Source: Jiella avicenniae (lineage in GTDB: Bacteria; Pseudomonadota; Alphaproteobacteria; Rhizobiales; Rhizobiaceae). Taken from it: a stretch of DNA of 64,000 nt. The translations under genes were made by a program, and so were the position numbers. The stretch spans positions 1 through 64,000 of the forward strand of contig NZ_JAJUWU010000001.1 of NCBI RefSeq assembly GCF_021390325.1, written 5' to 3'. The notes under the pieces are model-generated. The model was not told the origin of the DNA. It made no database searches and saw only the letters and a program-made list of their open reading frames with translations. Within the stretch, counting starts at the first letter, position 1. Every line of letters begins with the position of its first letter. Shown piece by piece: positions 1 through 8,810 of the stretch.

Positions 1-1
1 C

Positions 2-106
2 TACAACTTCCGCCGCATCCTCGCCTGGCTGAAGCTTTTTGTCGCCTTCATCCAGGCCGCGATCATCAGCCTATTCGGCACCCGCCAAACCGCCGCCGCC
101 GCTTAG
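2..106 (+). CDS. IS5-type transposase, C-terminal end only (partial)
   Basis: An open frame enters from the left edge and stops at TAG 104-106. The 34 residues end a protein with the signature YNFRRILAWLKLF followed by a hydrophobic stretch and an alanine tail. This matches what I know of the C-termini of IS5-family DDE transposases, which end in a YNxRxxLxWL helix. Everything upstream, including the catalytic triad, lies outside the window, so activity cannot be judged. An 8-bp inverted repeat (112-119 with 131-138) follows the stop and may belong to the end of the element. The family call rests on a short stretch and is moderate. Confidence 0.55.
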   Translation, partial: YNFRRILAWLKLFVAFIQAAIISLFGTRQTAAAA

Positions 107-291
107 GGAGCCTTCTTCACGGACAACGCCTGAAGAAGCGTTGAGTCGCGACCCTTGCCCATCGCCGCTGCGAGTTTGGGCGAAACCGGTTCAGACCTAC
201 CTGATTCCTTATCGGTGGCGTCCTTGTCTGGGCGCCTTGTGGTGAAACCCGCCCTATCTCCGGCAAACGGGGCCTTGAGGCGACGCATGCT

Positions 292-310
292 CCGTTGATC
301 AGCTCAACGG
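292..310 (-). terminator. 7-bp hairpin past the DUF1294 gene
   Basis: CCGTTGA (292-298) and TCAACGG (304-310) form a perfect stem with a 5-nt loop, 22 bp beyond the stop of the minus-strand DUF1294 gene. No T-run follows, so it is only a possible terminator. Confidence 0.25.
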
Positions 311-332
311 GAACCGTTGCTACCGACCCGCC

Positions 333-695
333 TCATGCTCCGCTCGAGATGGTTCTGAACCATTCGACGGCGAGGTGAGGTCCAGAGACGATGAGGGTTG
401 CGGCTATCGCCACGACGATGATGCCGTGGAGCACTGCAATCAGGAGCAACTGGGTTCGAAAGGGTTCCTTGTTGGTCTTGTGACGGAGCAGCTTTTGGCC
501 GGCAATCGCGCCGACACTGCCTCCCATTAGCGCCAGGCTAAGGAGCCGTTGTTCGGAAATTCGCCATCCGCCTTGACGCGCCCGTCTCTTGTCGAACAGG
601 AAGGCCAAATAGGCGGCGCAATTGATCGCGACGAGATAGGCCCCGATCGCGAGCATGATGATGCCATCCGTCAAAGTGCCGTCCATCGTGGTCAT
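333..695 (-). CDS. DUF1294 family membrane protein
   Basis: 120 residues. Three hydrophobic segments (about 12-34, 52-67 and 82-104) suggest a small inner-membrane protein. The DUF1294 signature is clear: FLFDKRRAR after the first helix, then WRISEQRLLSLALMGGS, a GA-x-GQKLLRHKTNKEPF block and a final helix. The family has no established function; some members carry an N-terminal cold-shock domain, absent here. I chose the ATG at 693-695 because AGGAG lies 4 nt upstream. The same frame stays open far upstream, but that part is antisense to radA and has no protein character. It is divergent from radA with about 105 bp between them. Confidence 0.85.
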   Translation of the reverse strand: MTTMDGTLTDGIIMLAIGAYLVAINCAAYLAFLFDKRRARQGGWRISEQRLLSLALMGGSVGAIAGQKLLRHKTNKEPFRTQLLLIAVLHGIIVVAIAATLIVSGPHLAVEWFRTISSGA

Positions 696-800
696 GCCGC
701 TCCTGATGAAGTCTATGTATCGTGGTCGCTCGTCGGCCCATGGTCGTGCCGACTCGGAGCGGTCTCGATCATGCCGCTTCGGAGCTGCCCAGGGAATTTC

Positions 801-2204
801 ATGCCCAAACCCAAGCTCACCTTCATCTGCCAGGCCTGCGGCGCGGTCTATACGCGCTGGCAGGGAAAGTGCGACGCCTGCGGCGAGTGGAACACCATCG
901 TCGAGGAGAACGCCTCGGGTGGCATCGGCGGCGGGCCGCAACGGGGGGCTAGGCGCAAGGGGCGCCCGTCGGCACTCTTGCCTCTTTCGGGTGAGATCGA
1001 GGAGGCGCCGCGGATCGTCTCCGGTATCGCCGAGCTCGACCGGGCGACGGGCGGAGGCATCGTGCGCGGCTCGGCGATCCTCATCGGCGGCGATCCCGGC
1101 ATCGGCAAGTCGACGCTTTTGATGCAGGCGGCGGCGGCGCTGGCGCGGCGGGGCAGTTCGGTCGTCTACGTCTCCGGCGAGGAGGCGGTGGCGCAGGTGC
1201 GGCTCAGGGCGCAGCGGCTGCAGGCGGCCGATACCGACGTCCAGTTGATGGCCGAGACCAATGTCGAAGACATCCTGGCGACGCTGGCCGAAGCCAAGCG
1301 TCCCGACCTCCTGATCATCGATTCGATCCAGACGCTGTGGTCCGACTTCGCCGAATCGGCGCCCGGCACGGTGACGCAGGTGCGAGCCGGCGTGCAGGCG
1401 CTGGTGAAATACGCCAAGTCCTCCGGTGCCGCCGTCATCCTCGTCGGCCACGTCACCAAGGACGGCCAGATCGCCGGCCCCCGCGTCGTCGAGCACATGG
1501 TCGATGCGGTGCTCTATTTCGAAGGCGAGGGCGGCCATCATTTCCGTATCCTCAGAACCGTGAAGAACCGCTTCGGCCCGACCGACGAGATCGGCGTCTT
1601 CGAGATGGGCGGAGAGGGCCTCAGGGAAGTCGCCAACCCGTCCGAACTGTTTCTCGGCGAGCGCAACGCCAAGTCGCCGGGCGCGGCGGTCTTCGCCGGC
1701 ATGGAGGGCACACGGCCCGTTCTGGTCGAGATCCAGGCCCTCGTCGCCCCCTCGGCGCTGGGCACGCCGCGCCGCGCCGTCGTCGGCTGGGACCAGCCGC
1801 GGCTCGCCATGGTGCTCGCCGTGCTCGACGCCCATTGCGGCGTCCGGCTCGGCCAGCACGACGTCTATCTCAACGTCGCCGGCGGATTCCGCATCTCCGA
1901 GCCGGCGGCCGATCTCGCCGTCGCGGCGGCGCTCGTCTCGTCGCTGTCCGGCGCGCCGCTGCCGTCCGACTGCGTCTATTTCGGCGAGGTCAGCCTGTCC
2001 GGCGCCGTGCGCCCCGTCGCCCATGCGGCGCAGCGGCTGAAGGAGGCCGAAAAGCTCGGCTTCTCCCGCTCCGTCCTGCCGGACTCGACCGCAGATCTGC
2101 CGAAATCCCACGGCATGCGGGTGGAGGCGGTGGAAGCGCTGCCAGATCTCGTCGCCAAGGTCGCGGCCGGAGGCTCGATTCACGGCTCCGGCGAAGAGGC
2201 TTGA
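801..2204 (+). CDS. radA: DNA repair protein RadA
   Basis: 467 residues, close to the usual 450-460. RadA is a RecA-like ATPase that drives branch migration of recombination intermediates. Visible parts in order: a C4 zinc finger (C10, C13, C24, C27), a Walker A motif GGDPGIGKST at about 96-105, the RadA-specific KNRFG motif at 255-259, and a C-terminal Lon-protease-like domain that lacks protease activity in this family. The ATG at 801 is preceded by AGGGA and gives the conserved N-terminus; the frame is open upstream but reads into the divergent DUF1294 gene. radA followed by cvpA and purF is a common alphaproteobacterial order. Confidence 0.97.
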   Translation: MPKPKLTFICQACGAVYTRWQGKCDACGEWNTIVEENASGGIGGGPQRGARRKGRPSALLPLSGEIEEAPRIVSGIAELDRATGGGIVRGSAILIGGDPGIGKSTLLMQAAAALARRGSSVVYVSGEEAVAQVRLRAQRLQAADTDVQLMAETNVEDILATLAEAKRPDLLIIDSIQTLWSDFAESAPGTVTQVRAGVQALVKYAKSSGAAVILVGHVTKDGQIAGPRVVEHMVDAVLYFEGEGGHHFRILRTVKNRFGPTDEIGVFEMGGEGLREVANPSELFLGERNAKSPGAAVFAGMEGTRPVLVEIQALVAPSALGTPRRAVVGWDQPRLAMVLAVLDAHCGVRLGQHDVYLNVAGGFRISEPAADLAVAAALVSSLSGAPLPSDCVYFGEVSLSGAVRPVAHAAQRLKEAEKLGFSRSVLPDSTADLPKSHGMRVEAVEALPDLVAKVAAGGSIHGSGEEA

Positions 2205-2306
2205 ACGCCCCGCGAATCTTTTAGTGAAAATCATGCCGTAAAACGGTAATGGGGTGTTCGGCCGCGACGGGCCGCCGCCGACCCCTCGACCCTGGAAGTC
2301 TCTACG

Positions 2307-2945
2307 ATGTCACTCACACTGCTCGACGCCAGTCTCGTTGCGATCATGCTGGTTTCGGCCCTGCTTGCGATGGTGCGCGGTTTCTCGCGCGAGGTTCTGT
2401 CGATCGTCGCCTGGGCGGTCGCGGCCGTCGTCGCCTTCCTGTTCTACGGCGAGCTGACGCCCTATGCCGAGCAGTACATCTCCTCGCGCACGGTGGCGAT
2501 GGCGGCCTCGGCGGCGGCGATCTTCATCGTCACGCTGATCATCGTCTCCTTCATCACGCTCAGAATCGCCGATTTCATCATCGACAGCCGCATCGGCGCG
2601 CTCGACCGGGTGCTCGGCTTTCTGTTCGGCGCGGTGCGGGGCCTGCTTCTGGTCGTCGTCGCCATGCTGTTCTTCAACTGGCTGGCGCCAGAGAACCAGC
2701 CGGAATGGATCGCCAACGCCGCCTCCAAGCCCTATCTCGACGACCTCGGAAAGCAGCTCGTCGCCGCGCTCCCGGAAAATCCGGAGGGCCTGATCATGGA
2801 TCAGATCGACAATCTGAAGGAAGGCGGCGAGCCGGCGGAGGGACAGGCGCCGGCGGGCGAGGAGCCGACGACGATCGACGGCGCCATCCAGGGCTCGGAG
2901 CCGGCCAGTCCCGCCCCGGACGTCGACGAGGGACCGACGAATTGA
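2307..2945 (+). CDS. cvpA: CvpA family inner-membrane protein
   Basis: 212 residues with four predicted membrane helices between about 5 and 130, then a hydrophilic tail rich in E, P and G. The N-terminal pattern LLDASLVAIMLVSALLAMVRG followed by SREVLSIVAW is the family hallmark. CvpA is known from colicin V production and from tolerance of envelope stress; its molecular role is unsettled. It sits between radA (102 bp upstream) and purF (130 bp downstream), the conserved place for this gene in Rhizobiales. The acidic tail from about residue 150 is low-complexity and probably cytoplasmic. Confidence 0.93.
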   Translation: MSLTLLDASLVAIMLVSALLAMVRGFSREVLSIVAWAVAAVVAFLFYGELTPYAEQYISSRTVAMAASAAAIFIVTLIIVSFITLRIADFIIDSRIGALDRVLGFLFGAVRGLLLVVVAMLFFNWLAPENQPEWIANAASKPYLDDLGKQLVAALPENPEGLIMDQIDNLKEGGEPAEGQAPAGEEPTTIDGAIQGSEPASPAPDVDEGPTN

Positions 2946-3075
2946 CGCGCTTTCGCGTCGGTGCCGGCGGCAAGAGGGGTGCGGCGAACGCTGCGCCCCC
3001 GACGCACGACTCGCGCTCTGCGACGAGAGTCCCTATATCTCTCCCATCACACCAGCCAGCGGAACGCGGATAGAC

Positions 3076-4527
3076 ATGGACGAGACGCCGTTCGGCGACG
3101 ACACGCTGCATGAAGAATGCGGCGTTTTCGGCATTTTCGAGCGGGCGGACGCCGCCGCCGTGGTGACGCTCGGGCTGCATGCCCTCCAACATCGAGGCCA
3201 GGAAGCGGCCGGCATCGTTTCCCACGACGGCGCCCAGTTCCACGTCGAGCGCCACGCGGGACTGATCGGCGACACCTTCACCAAGCCGCAGGTGCTGGAA
3301 CGTTTGCCCGGCACCTCGGCGATCGGCCACACCCGCTACGCCACCACCGGCGGCGGCGGCCTCAGAAACGTCCAGCCGTTCTTCGCCGAGCTGTCGGCCG
3401 GCGGCTTCGCCGTCGCCCACAACGGCAACATCACCAACGCCATGACGGTGCAGCGCGAGTTGCAGCGGCGCGGCTCGATCTTCTCCTCGACCTCGGACAC
3501 CGAGACGATCCTGCATCTCGTCGCGACCAGCGGGGCGCGGGCCTTCGTCGACAAGCTGATCGACGCGCTGTCGCGGCTCGAAGGCGCCTTTTCGCTGGTG
3601 GGCCTCTCGGCCAGTTCGATGATCGGCGTGCGCGATCCCCTCGGCATCCGGCCGCTCGTCCTCGGCGAGCTCGAGGGCTCGGTCATCCTCGCCTCGGAAA
3701 CCTGCGCGCTCGACATCATAGGGGCGGAGTTCGTCCGCGACGTCGAGCCCGGCGAGATGGTCGTCGTCACCGAGAGCGGCGTCGAGAGCGTCTTTCCGTT
3801 CCAGTCGCGCCGGCCACGCTTCTGCATTTTCGAATACGTCTATTTCGCCCGGCCGGACTCCAACGTCGAGGGCCGCAACGTCTACGACATCCGCAAGAAG
3901 ATCGGGATGGAGCTCGCCCGCGAGAGCCATGTCGATGCCGACGTCGTCGTGCCGGTGCCCGATTCCGGCGTGCCGGCGGCGATCGGCTACGCCCAGGAGG
4001 CGGTGCTTCCCTTCGAACTCGGCATCATCCGCAACCACTATGTCGGGCGCACCTTCATCCAGCCGACGGATTCGATCCGCCACATGGGCGTGAAGCTGAA
4101 GCACAACGCCAACCGGATGATGATCGAGGGCAAGCGCGTCGTCCTCGTCGACGACTCGATCGTGCGCGGCACCACCAGCCAGAAGATCGTGCAGATGGTT
4201 CGCGAGGCCGGCGCCCGGGAGGTGCACATGCGGATCGCCTCGCCGCCGACCTCGGCCTCGTGCTTCTACGGCGTCGACACGCCGGAAAAGGCCAAGCTCC
4301 TCGCCTCGCGCATGACCATCGACGAGATGGCGGAATTCATCCAGGTGGATTCGCTCGCCTTCCTGTCGATCGACGGGCTCTACCGGGCCTGCGGCGAGAC
4401 GGAGCGCTCGAAGATCTCGCCGCAGTTCTGCGATGCCTGCTTCACCGGCGACTATCCGACCTCGCTGACCGATCAGGACGGGGCGGACAACGTCCGTCAG
4501 CTGTCGCTGCTCGGCGGGGCCGGCTGA
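3076..4527 (+). CDS. purF: amidophosphoribosyltransferase
   Basis: 483 residues. PurF makes 5-phosphoribosylamine from PRPP and glutamine, the first committed step of purine synthesis. After a 14-residue propeptide the catalytic C15 begins the class II glutamine amidotransferase domain (CGVFGIF). The PRPP-binding loop VVLVDDSIVRGTT lies at about 355-367 in the phosphoribosyltransferase domain. Cysteines near residue 436 and 455-458 could bind the Fe-S cluster seen in the Bacillus-type enzyme, which also has a propeptide. CTATAT at 3033-3038 could be the -10 of its own promoter; no clear -35 was found. Confidence 0.97.
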   Translation: MDETPFGDDTLHEECGVFGIFERADAAAVVTLGLHALQHRGQEAAGIVSHDGAQFHVERHAGLIGDTFTKPQVLERLPGTSAIGHTRYATTGGGGLRNVQPFFAELSAGGFAVAHNGNITNAMTVQRELQRRGSIFSSTSDTETILHLVATSGARAFVDKLIDALSRLEGAFSLVGLSASSMIGVRDPLGIRPLVLGELEGSVILASETCALDIIGAEFVRDVEPGEMVVVTESGVESVFPFQSRRPRFCIFEYVYFARPDSNVEGRNVYDIRKKIGMELARESHVDADVVVPVPDSGVPAAIGYAQEAVLPFELGIIRNHYVGRTFIQPTDSIRHMGVKLKHNANRMMIEGKRVVLVDDSIVRGTTSQKIVQMVREAGAREVHMRIASPPTSASCFYGVDTPEKAKLLASRMTIDEMAEFIQVDSLAFLSIDGLYRACGETERSKISPQFCDACFTGDYPTSLTDQDGADNVRQLSLLGGAG

Positions 4528-4559
4528 AGGCAAAGAGGACGAAAGGGGAGGAGATGCCG

Positions 4560-5300
4560 ATGGCCGGACGGCTCGAAGGCAAGACTGCGCTGGTGACCGG
4601 CGCTTCGCGCGGCATCGGCTATCAGATCGCCAAGCAGATGGCGGCCGAAGGCGCCCATGTGATCGCGCTGGCGCGCACCGTCGGCGGGCTGGAGGAACTC
4701 GACGACGAGATCAAGTCGGCGGGCGGCTCGGCCACCCTCGTTCCCCTCGACCTCACCGACATGGGCGGCATCGACCGTCTCGGCGGGGCAATCAAGCAGC
4801 GCTGGGGCAAGCTCGACGTCCTGGTGGCGAATGCCGGTCTTCTCGGCGTCCTCTCGCCGATCGGCCACATCGAGGCGAAGGTCTTCGAAAAGACCATGAC
4901 CGTCAACGTCACCTCGACCTGGCGGCTGATCCGCTCGGTCGATCCGCTGCTCAAGGCCGCTGACGCCGGCAGGGCGATCGTCATGTCCTCGGGCGCGGCC
5001 CATTCGGCCAAGGCCTACTGGTCGCTCTATGCGGCGACGAAGGCGGCCTGCGAGGCGATGGTCCGCTCCTGGGCCAACGAGACGATGAACACGCCCTTGC
5101 GCGTCAACGCCGTCAATCCGGGCGCCACCCGCACCCGCATGCGCGCCGAGGCGATGCCCGGCGAAGACCCCAAGAACCTGCCGACGGCCCGCGAAGTGGC
5201 CGCGAAGATCCTGCCGCTCGCTTTTGACGACGTCACCGAGACCGGGAAGATCTTCGACGTACGGGAGGGGCGGTTTCTGAGCTATCGGGACCCGGCCTGA
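4560..5300 (+). CDS. SDR family NAD(P)-dependent oxidoreductase
   Basis: 246 residues, classical short-chain dehydrogenase length. The Rossmann motif TGASRGIG is at about 13-20, the NAG motif in the middle (VANAG), and the active site is S near 143 with Y157 and K161 (YAATK). The substrate cannot be read from the sequence; many Rhizobiales carry this gene directly after purF. A second ATG six bases earlier (4554) is possible. I prefer 4560 because GGAGG then has a spacing of about 8 nt. It begins 32 bp after purF and is probably co-transcribed with it. Confidence 0.92.
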   Translation: MAGRLEGKTALVTGASRGIGYQIAKQMAAEGAHVIALARTVGGLEELDDEIKSAGGSATLVPLDLTDMGGIDRLGGAIKQRWGKLDVLVANAGLLGVLSPIGHIEAKVFEKTMTVNVTSTWRLIRSVDPLLKAADAGRAIVMSSGAAHSAKAYWSLYAATKAACEAMVRSWANETMNTPLRVNAVNPGATRTRMRAEAMPGEDPKNLPTAREVAAKILPLAFDDVTETGKIFDVREGRFLSYRDPA

Positions 5301-5340
5301 CGCAATCCGGCTGCTGCCGCCCAAACCATACAGCGGCCGT

Positions 5341-6480
5341 TCACCCCACCCGCCGTCCTTGCCGCCATACGGCGCGGACCACCGGTGGCTCACCGGGCGC
5401 ATGCGCCACCCGGATCAGATCGGCCCGCATGCCCGCGGCGACGATGCCGCGGTCGGTCAGGCCGACGGCCGCAGCGGGATTGGCGGTGGCAAGCCTCACG
5501 GCAGCCGGCAGCGGCACCTTTCCGCCTTCGGCCAAGGCGAACACCGCCTGGATCAGGCTGAACGGCACGTAGTCCGAGGAAAGCACGTCGAGCAGCCCGG
5601 CGCGCATGAGGTCGATCGCCGAGATGTTGCCCGAATGCGAACGGCCGCGTACGACGTTCGGCGCGCCCATCAGAACCTTCATGCCGGCGGCGCGCGAGGC
5701 TTCGGCCGCGGCGATCGTGGTCGGAAACTCCGAGATCTTCGTGCCGAGCGCGATCGATTCCTCGACATGGGCGATCGTCGCGTCGTCATGCGATGCGAGC
5801 GCGATGCCGCGCGCCAAGCATTCGGCCGCGATCGCCCGGCGGTGTGGGCCGGCGTTTTTCTCCGACTGGGCGATGCGGGTGCGGGCGAAGGCCTCGAAAT
5901 CGGCCTCGCTCATCTTGAACTTGTCCGTCAGATAGGCCCTGAGGGCAGCCAGATCGTGGAACTGGCGCTGGCCGGGCGCATGATCCATCAGCGAGACGAG
6001 CTTCAGCCGCGGATGATCCTTCAGGAGATCGAAACCCTCGACCACGTCGTCGGCCGAAACCTCGCAGCGCAGGTGGACGAAGTGCTCGGCACGCAAGCGC
6101 CCTTCGGCCGTCGCCCGTTCAATCGTCGCGACGAGAGTTGCGACGTCTTCGGCACCCGTGCGGGTGTTTTCGTCGGAGCCGACGCGCGCCGCGTCGAAGA
6201 CCGTGGTGATACCCGACGTCGCCACCTGGCCGTCATGGGCCTGCACAGCCGCCATCGCGTTCCAGACGACGCCGGAGCGCGGGTTGAGGTGCCCCTCGAT
6301 CTGGTCGGTGTGGAGTTCGACGAGCCCGGGCATGAGATAGTCGCCGCCCATGTCCTCGCCGCCGGTCGATCGCGATGGAAGGATCTCGGCGATGCGGCCG
6401 TCCTCGACCGCGACGGCCCCTTCGACGATCGTGTCGTCGAGGACGATGCGGGCGTTGGCGAAGATCGACGGGTCGGTCAT
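5341..6480 (-). CDS. phnM: alpha-D-ribose 1-methylphosphonate 5-triphosphate diphosphatase
   Basis: 379 residues, amidohydrolase superfamily. PhnM removes pyrophosphate from the 5-triphosphate intermediate of the C-P lyase pathway. Metal-site motifs are visible: ELHTDQIEGHLNPR near residue 60, SLMDHAPGQRQF in the middle and LASHDDAT near 230, with GRSHSGN further on; these match PhnM. GAGGGA stands 7 nt before the ATG at 6478-6480, favouring it over the in-frame ATG at 6495. No other phn gene is nearby, so either it serves a cluster elsewhere or it is an isolated paralogue. It converges with the SDR gene 40 bp away. Confidence 0.93.
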   Translation of the reverse strand: MTDPSIFANARIVLDDTIVEGAVAVEDGRIAEILPSRSTGGEDMGGDYLMPGLVELHTDQIEGHLNPRSGVVWNAMAAVQAHDGQVATSGITTVFDAARVGSDENTRTGAEDVATLVATIERATAEGRLRAEHFVHLRCEVSADDVVEGFDLLKDHPRLKLVSLMDHAPGQRQFHDLAALRAYLTDKFKMSEADFEAFARTRIAQSEKNAGPHRRAIAAECLARGIALASHDDATIAHVEESIALGTKISEFPTTIAAAEASRAAGMKVLMGAPNVVRGRSHSGNISAIDLMRAGLLDVLSSDYVPFSLIQAVFALAEGGKVPLPAAVRLATANPAAAVGLTDRGIVAAGMRADLIRVAHAPGEPPVVRAVWRQGRRVG

Positions 6481-6547
6481 GGCGTGTTCCCTCATGGCGG
6501 AGCTCGCCGGCCTGCCGGCGACGACCATGCCGTCGGACGAACAAACG

Positions 6548-6579
6548 AAAAGCCCGTGGCATCGTCTGCCCCGGGCTTT
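6548..6579 (-). terminator. intrinsic terminator of gcrA
   Basis: An 8-bp perfect stem (AAAGCCCG 6549-6556 with CGGGCTTT 6572-6579) is followed on the minus strand by TTTTCGTTTGTT. It lies 33 bp past the gcrA stop and would separate gcrA from phnM. Confidence 0.75.
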
Positions 6580-6611
6580 CGGTGGAAGCCGCAAAAATTC
6601 GGCAGCTCGCC

Positions 6612-7160
6612 TCAGCGGACGCGCCGCCGCTCCGTCACCGCCTGAAAGGCGAGCTTGGCGTGGAAGGAGCAGTAGGGCGTACCCTCGCCGGAATGATCGC
6701 CGCAGAAGTGGAAGTCCGGCGACAGCGGATCGCCGATCGGCCACTTGCAGGTCCGCTCGGTGAGCTGCACCAGCGACAGCTTGCGCATCATCGGAACCAC
6801 TTCGGCGCCCTTGCGCGCGACCGGTTCGACCTTTTCCTCGATCTCGTCCTCGACCTCGACCTTCAGCGCCGTCGCGCCCATGGTCCGGGCGACGGGCCGG
6901 CTGGTCTGGATGACCTGGGCGGCCATGACCTGCGAGGCGACGACGCGCGGGGCCGCGGCGACTTGCGGCTCGGGAACCGCGGCGACGACGGGCTTTTCTT
7001 CCGGCGCCGACTTTGCACGGGATTCCAGCTTCAGGCGATGCACCTTGCCGATGACCGCATTGCGGCTGACGCCGCCGAGCTTCTCGGCGATCTGGCTGGC
7101 GCTGTGGCCTTCGGACCAGAGTCGGCGCAGCATCTCCACGCGTTCGTCCGTCCAACCCAT
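6612..7160 (-). CDS. gcrA: cell-cycle regulator GcrA
   Basis: 182 residues. GcrA is a sigma70-binding transcription factor that works with CcrM methylation at GANTC sites to time cell-cycle genes in alphaproteobacteria. The N-terminus MGWTDERVEMLRRLW and the helix-turn-helix that follows (SASQIAEKLGG, then NAVIGK) are the family DNA-binding domain. A variable Ala/Val/Glu-rich linker spans about 55-130. The conserved C-terminal sigma-binding part includes CKWPIGDP and a CGDHSGEGTPYC segment. Its promoter region contains GANTC sites (see the 7194-7326 entry). Confidence 0.96.
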   Translation of the reverse strand: MGWTDERVEMLRRLWSEGHSASQIAEKLGGVSRNAVIGKVHRLKLESRAKSAPEEKPVVAAVPEPQVAAAPRVVASQVMAAQVIQTSRPVARTMGATALKVEVEDEIEEKVEPVARKGAEVVPMMRKLSLVQLTERTCKWPIGDPLSPDFHFCGDHSGEGTPYCSFHAKLAFQAVTERRRVR

Positions 7161-7193
7161 TGGCTTGCTCCTTCTTCACGGAAGCGGCGCCCG

Positions 7194-7326
7194 GAATCCA
7201 ACACCCTCCCGCGCAAGCCAATGCGCGGATGGGGACACAAGATGTAGGGTGAAACTAGGTCCGCCGCTCGAAGTCTAGTATCTAAGCACGGAATTTACCG
7301 TATCGCCCGACTCGCTGACAAGAGTC
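7194..7326. promoter_or_regulatory. three GANTC (CcrM) sites upstream of gcrA
   Basis: GAATC at 7194-7198, GACTC at 7309-7313 and GAGTC at 7322-7326 lie between gcrA (minus) and argD (plus). The last two start 13 bp apart. CcrM methylates GANTC and GcrA acts at methylated sites in Caulobacter, so these may make gcrA expression methylation-sensitive. The sites are seen; the regulation is inferred. Confidence 0.5.
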
Positions 7327-7435
7327 GCATGGCAAGGAAACGACGCTTCCGATGTTTTTCCCCAGCCAATATGGGTATTGCGCGCGGTAAAACCAGCGTC
7401 CCGTGTGGGGCTGCGGGCCGTCCATGCCGCAAATT

Positions 7436-7595
7436 CGAGGCTCTTGCCTCGCAACGCGCCAGGGGGCATGTTATAGGAGCGCATCCGAGACATCGGAAAC
7501 GCATGCGAAGCCTGCCCTGTCGGCAGGCTTTGACGTTTTCAGGGGCATCGCCCGTCAGCCTCGCGGCACGGCGCTCCAAGAAGAGTTGACACACC
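7436..7595 (+). promoter_or_regulatory. argD promoter and structured leader
   Basis: The rest of the 435-bp gap between gcrA and argD. A hairpin CGAGGC/GCCTCG occupies 7436-7451. TTATAG at 7471-7476 is a good -10; no convincing -35 was found. The transcript would carry a small hairpin TCCGA/TCGGA (7484-7497) and then a 9-bp perfect stem AAGCCTGCC/GGCAGGCTT (7508-7530) followed by TGACGTTTTC, resembling an intrinsic terminator 65 bp before argD. An in-frame ATG at 7503 could start a short leader peptide of about 28 residues. Attenuation of argD is possible but unproven. Confidence 0.4.
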
Positions 7596-8810
7596 ATGGA
7601 CAAACAGCCGATCGATCCGTCTCCTCTCTACCAGACCTATCAGCGCGCGCCGCTCGCCTTCGAGCGCGGCGAGGGCGTTTGGGTGGAGACGCGAGACGGC
7701 CGACGCTTCATGGACCTGTCCGGCGGTGTCGCGGTCAACGTTCTCGGCCATGCCCATCCGCATCTCGTCGCGGCACTGAAGGACCAGGCCGAGAAGCTGT
7801 GGCACACTTCCAACCTCTTCGAGATCCCCGGCCAGCGCCGGCTGGCGGAGCGGTTGACCGCCAACAGCTTCGCCGACAAGGCGTTCTTCGCCAATTCCGG
7901 GGCAGAGGCCCTGGAATGCGCGATCAAGACCGCGCGGCGCTACCACTACGTCTCCGGCCAGCCGGAGCGCTACCGCATCCTCACCTTCGAGGGCGCCTTT
8001 CACGGGCGGACGCTGGCGACGATCGCGGCGGGCGGTCAGGCGAAATATCTGGAAGGCTTCGGTCCGAAGGTCGAAGGCTTCGATCAGCTCCCGTTCGGCG
8101 ACGAGGCGGCCCTGCGGAAGGCGGCGGCCGGTGCCGACGTCGCCGCGATCCTGATCGAGCCGATCCAGGGCGAGGGCGGCATCCGCAGCGTCCCGACGCC
8201 CTTCCTCAAGCTGATCCGCGAACTCTGCGACACCTACGGCCTGCTGCTGATCTATGACGAGGTGCAGACCGGCATCGGGCGCACCGGCCGCTTCTACGCC
8301 TACGAGAATTCCGGCGTGGCGCCGGACATCCTCGCCTCGGCGAAGGGGCTCGGCGGCGGCTTCCCGGTGGGCGTCTGCCTTGCCACGCAGGAAGCGGCCA
8401 AGGGCATGACTCCCGGCAGCCACGGCACCACCTATGGCGGCAATCCGCTGGCCATGGCGGTCGCCAATGCGGTGCTCGACGTGGTTCTCGAAGACGGCTT
8501 CCTCGAGGAGGTCCGCCGCAAGGCGCTGCTCTTCAAGCAGTCGCTCGCCTCGCTCGCCGACCGCTATCCCGAGGTGATCGAGGCGATCCGCGGCGAGGGC
8601 CTGCTGATCGGGCTGAAGATGCGCGTGCCGAACACCGAGATGGTCGCGGCGCTGCGCGAGGAAGCCCTGCTCGCCGCGCCGGCGGGCGACAACGTCGTCA
8701 GGCTGTTGCCGCCGCTGAACCTCACCGAGGAAGAGATCCGCACGGCCATGGAGCGGATCGAGAACGCGGCGGCGCGGCTGTCGCCGGCGCTGCAGCGCGC
8801 GAGTGCATGA
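7596..8810 (+). CDS. argD: acetylornithine aminotransferase
   Basis: 404 residues, class III PLP-dependent aminotransferase. ArgD converts N-acetylglutamate semialdehyde to N-acetylornithine in arginine synthesis, and often does the matching step in lysine synthesis. The PLP lysine is K250 in [19 protein letters not shown] supplies the aspartate that pairs with the pyridine ring, and [10 protein letters not shown] binds the cofactor phosphate. The start at 7596 gives the conserved N-terminus [10 protein letters not shown]. It is first in the argD-argF-hslO operon and its last codons overlap the argF start. Confidence 0.96.
   Translation: MDKQPIDPSPLYQTYQRAPLAFERGEGVWVETRDGRRFMDLSGGVAVNVLGHAHPHLVAALKDQAEKLWHTSNLFEIPGQRRLAERLTANSFADKAFFANSGAEALECAIKTARRYHYVSGQPERYRILTFEGAFHGRTLATIAAGGQAKYLEGFGPKVEGFDQLPFGDEAALRKAAAGADVAAILIEPIQGEGGIRSVPTPFLKLIRELCDTYGLLLIYDEVQTGIGRTGRFYAYENSGVAPDILASAKGLGGGFPVGVCLATQEAAKGMTPGSHGTTYGGNPLAMAVANAVLDVVLEDGFLEEVRRKALLFKQSLASLADRYPEVIEAIRGEGLLIGLKMRVPNTEMVAALREEALLAAPAGDNVVRLLPPLNLTEEEIRTAMERIENAAARLSPALQRASA

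Noticed and set aside
333-2234. Long minus-strand frame of 633 codons over radA
   Set aside because: Only the last 120 codons (DUF1294) are real; the rest is a shadow of radA with Arg/Gly/Asp-rich nonsense and no family features.
2794-4533. Minus-strand frame opposite purF
   Set aside because: Antisense shadow of a certain gene.
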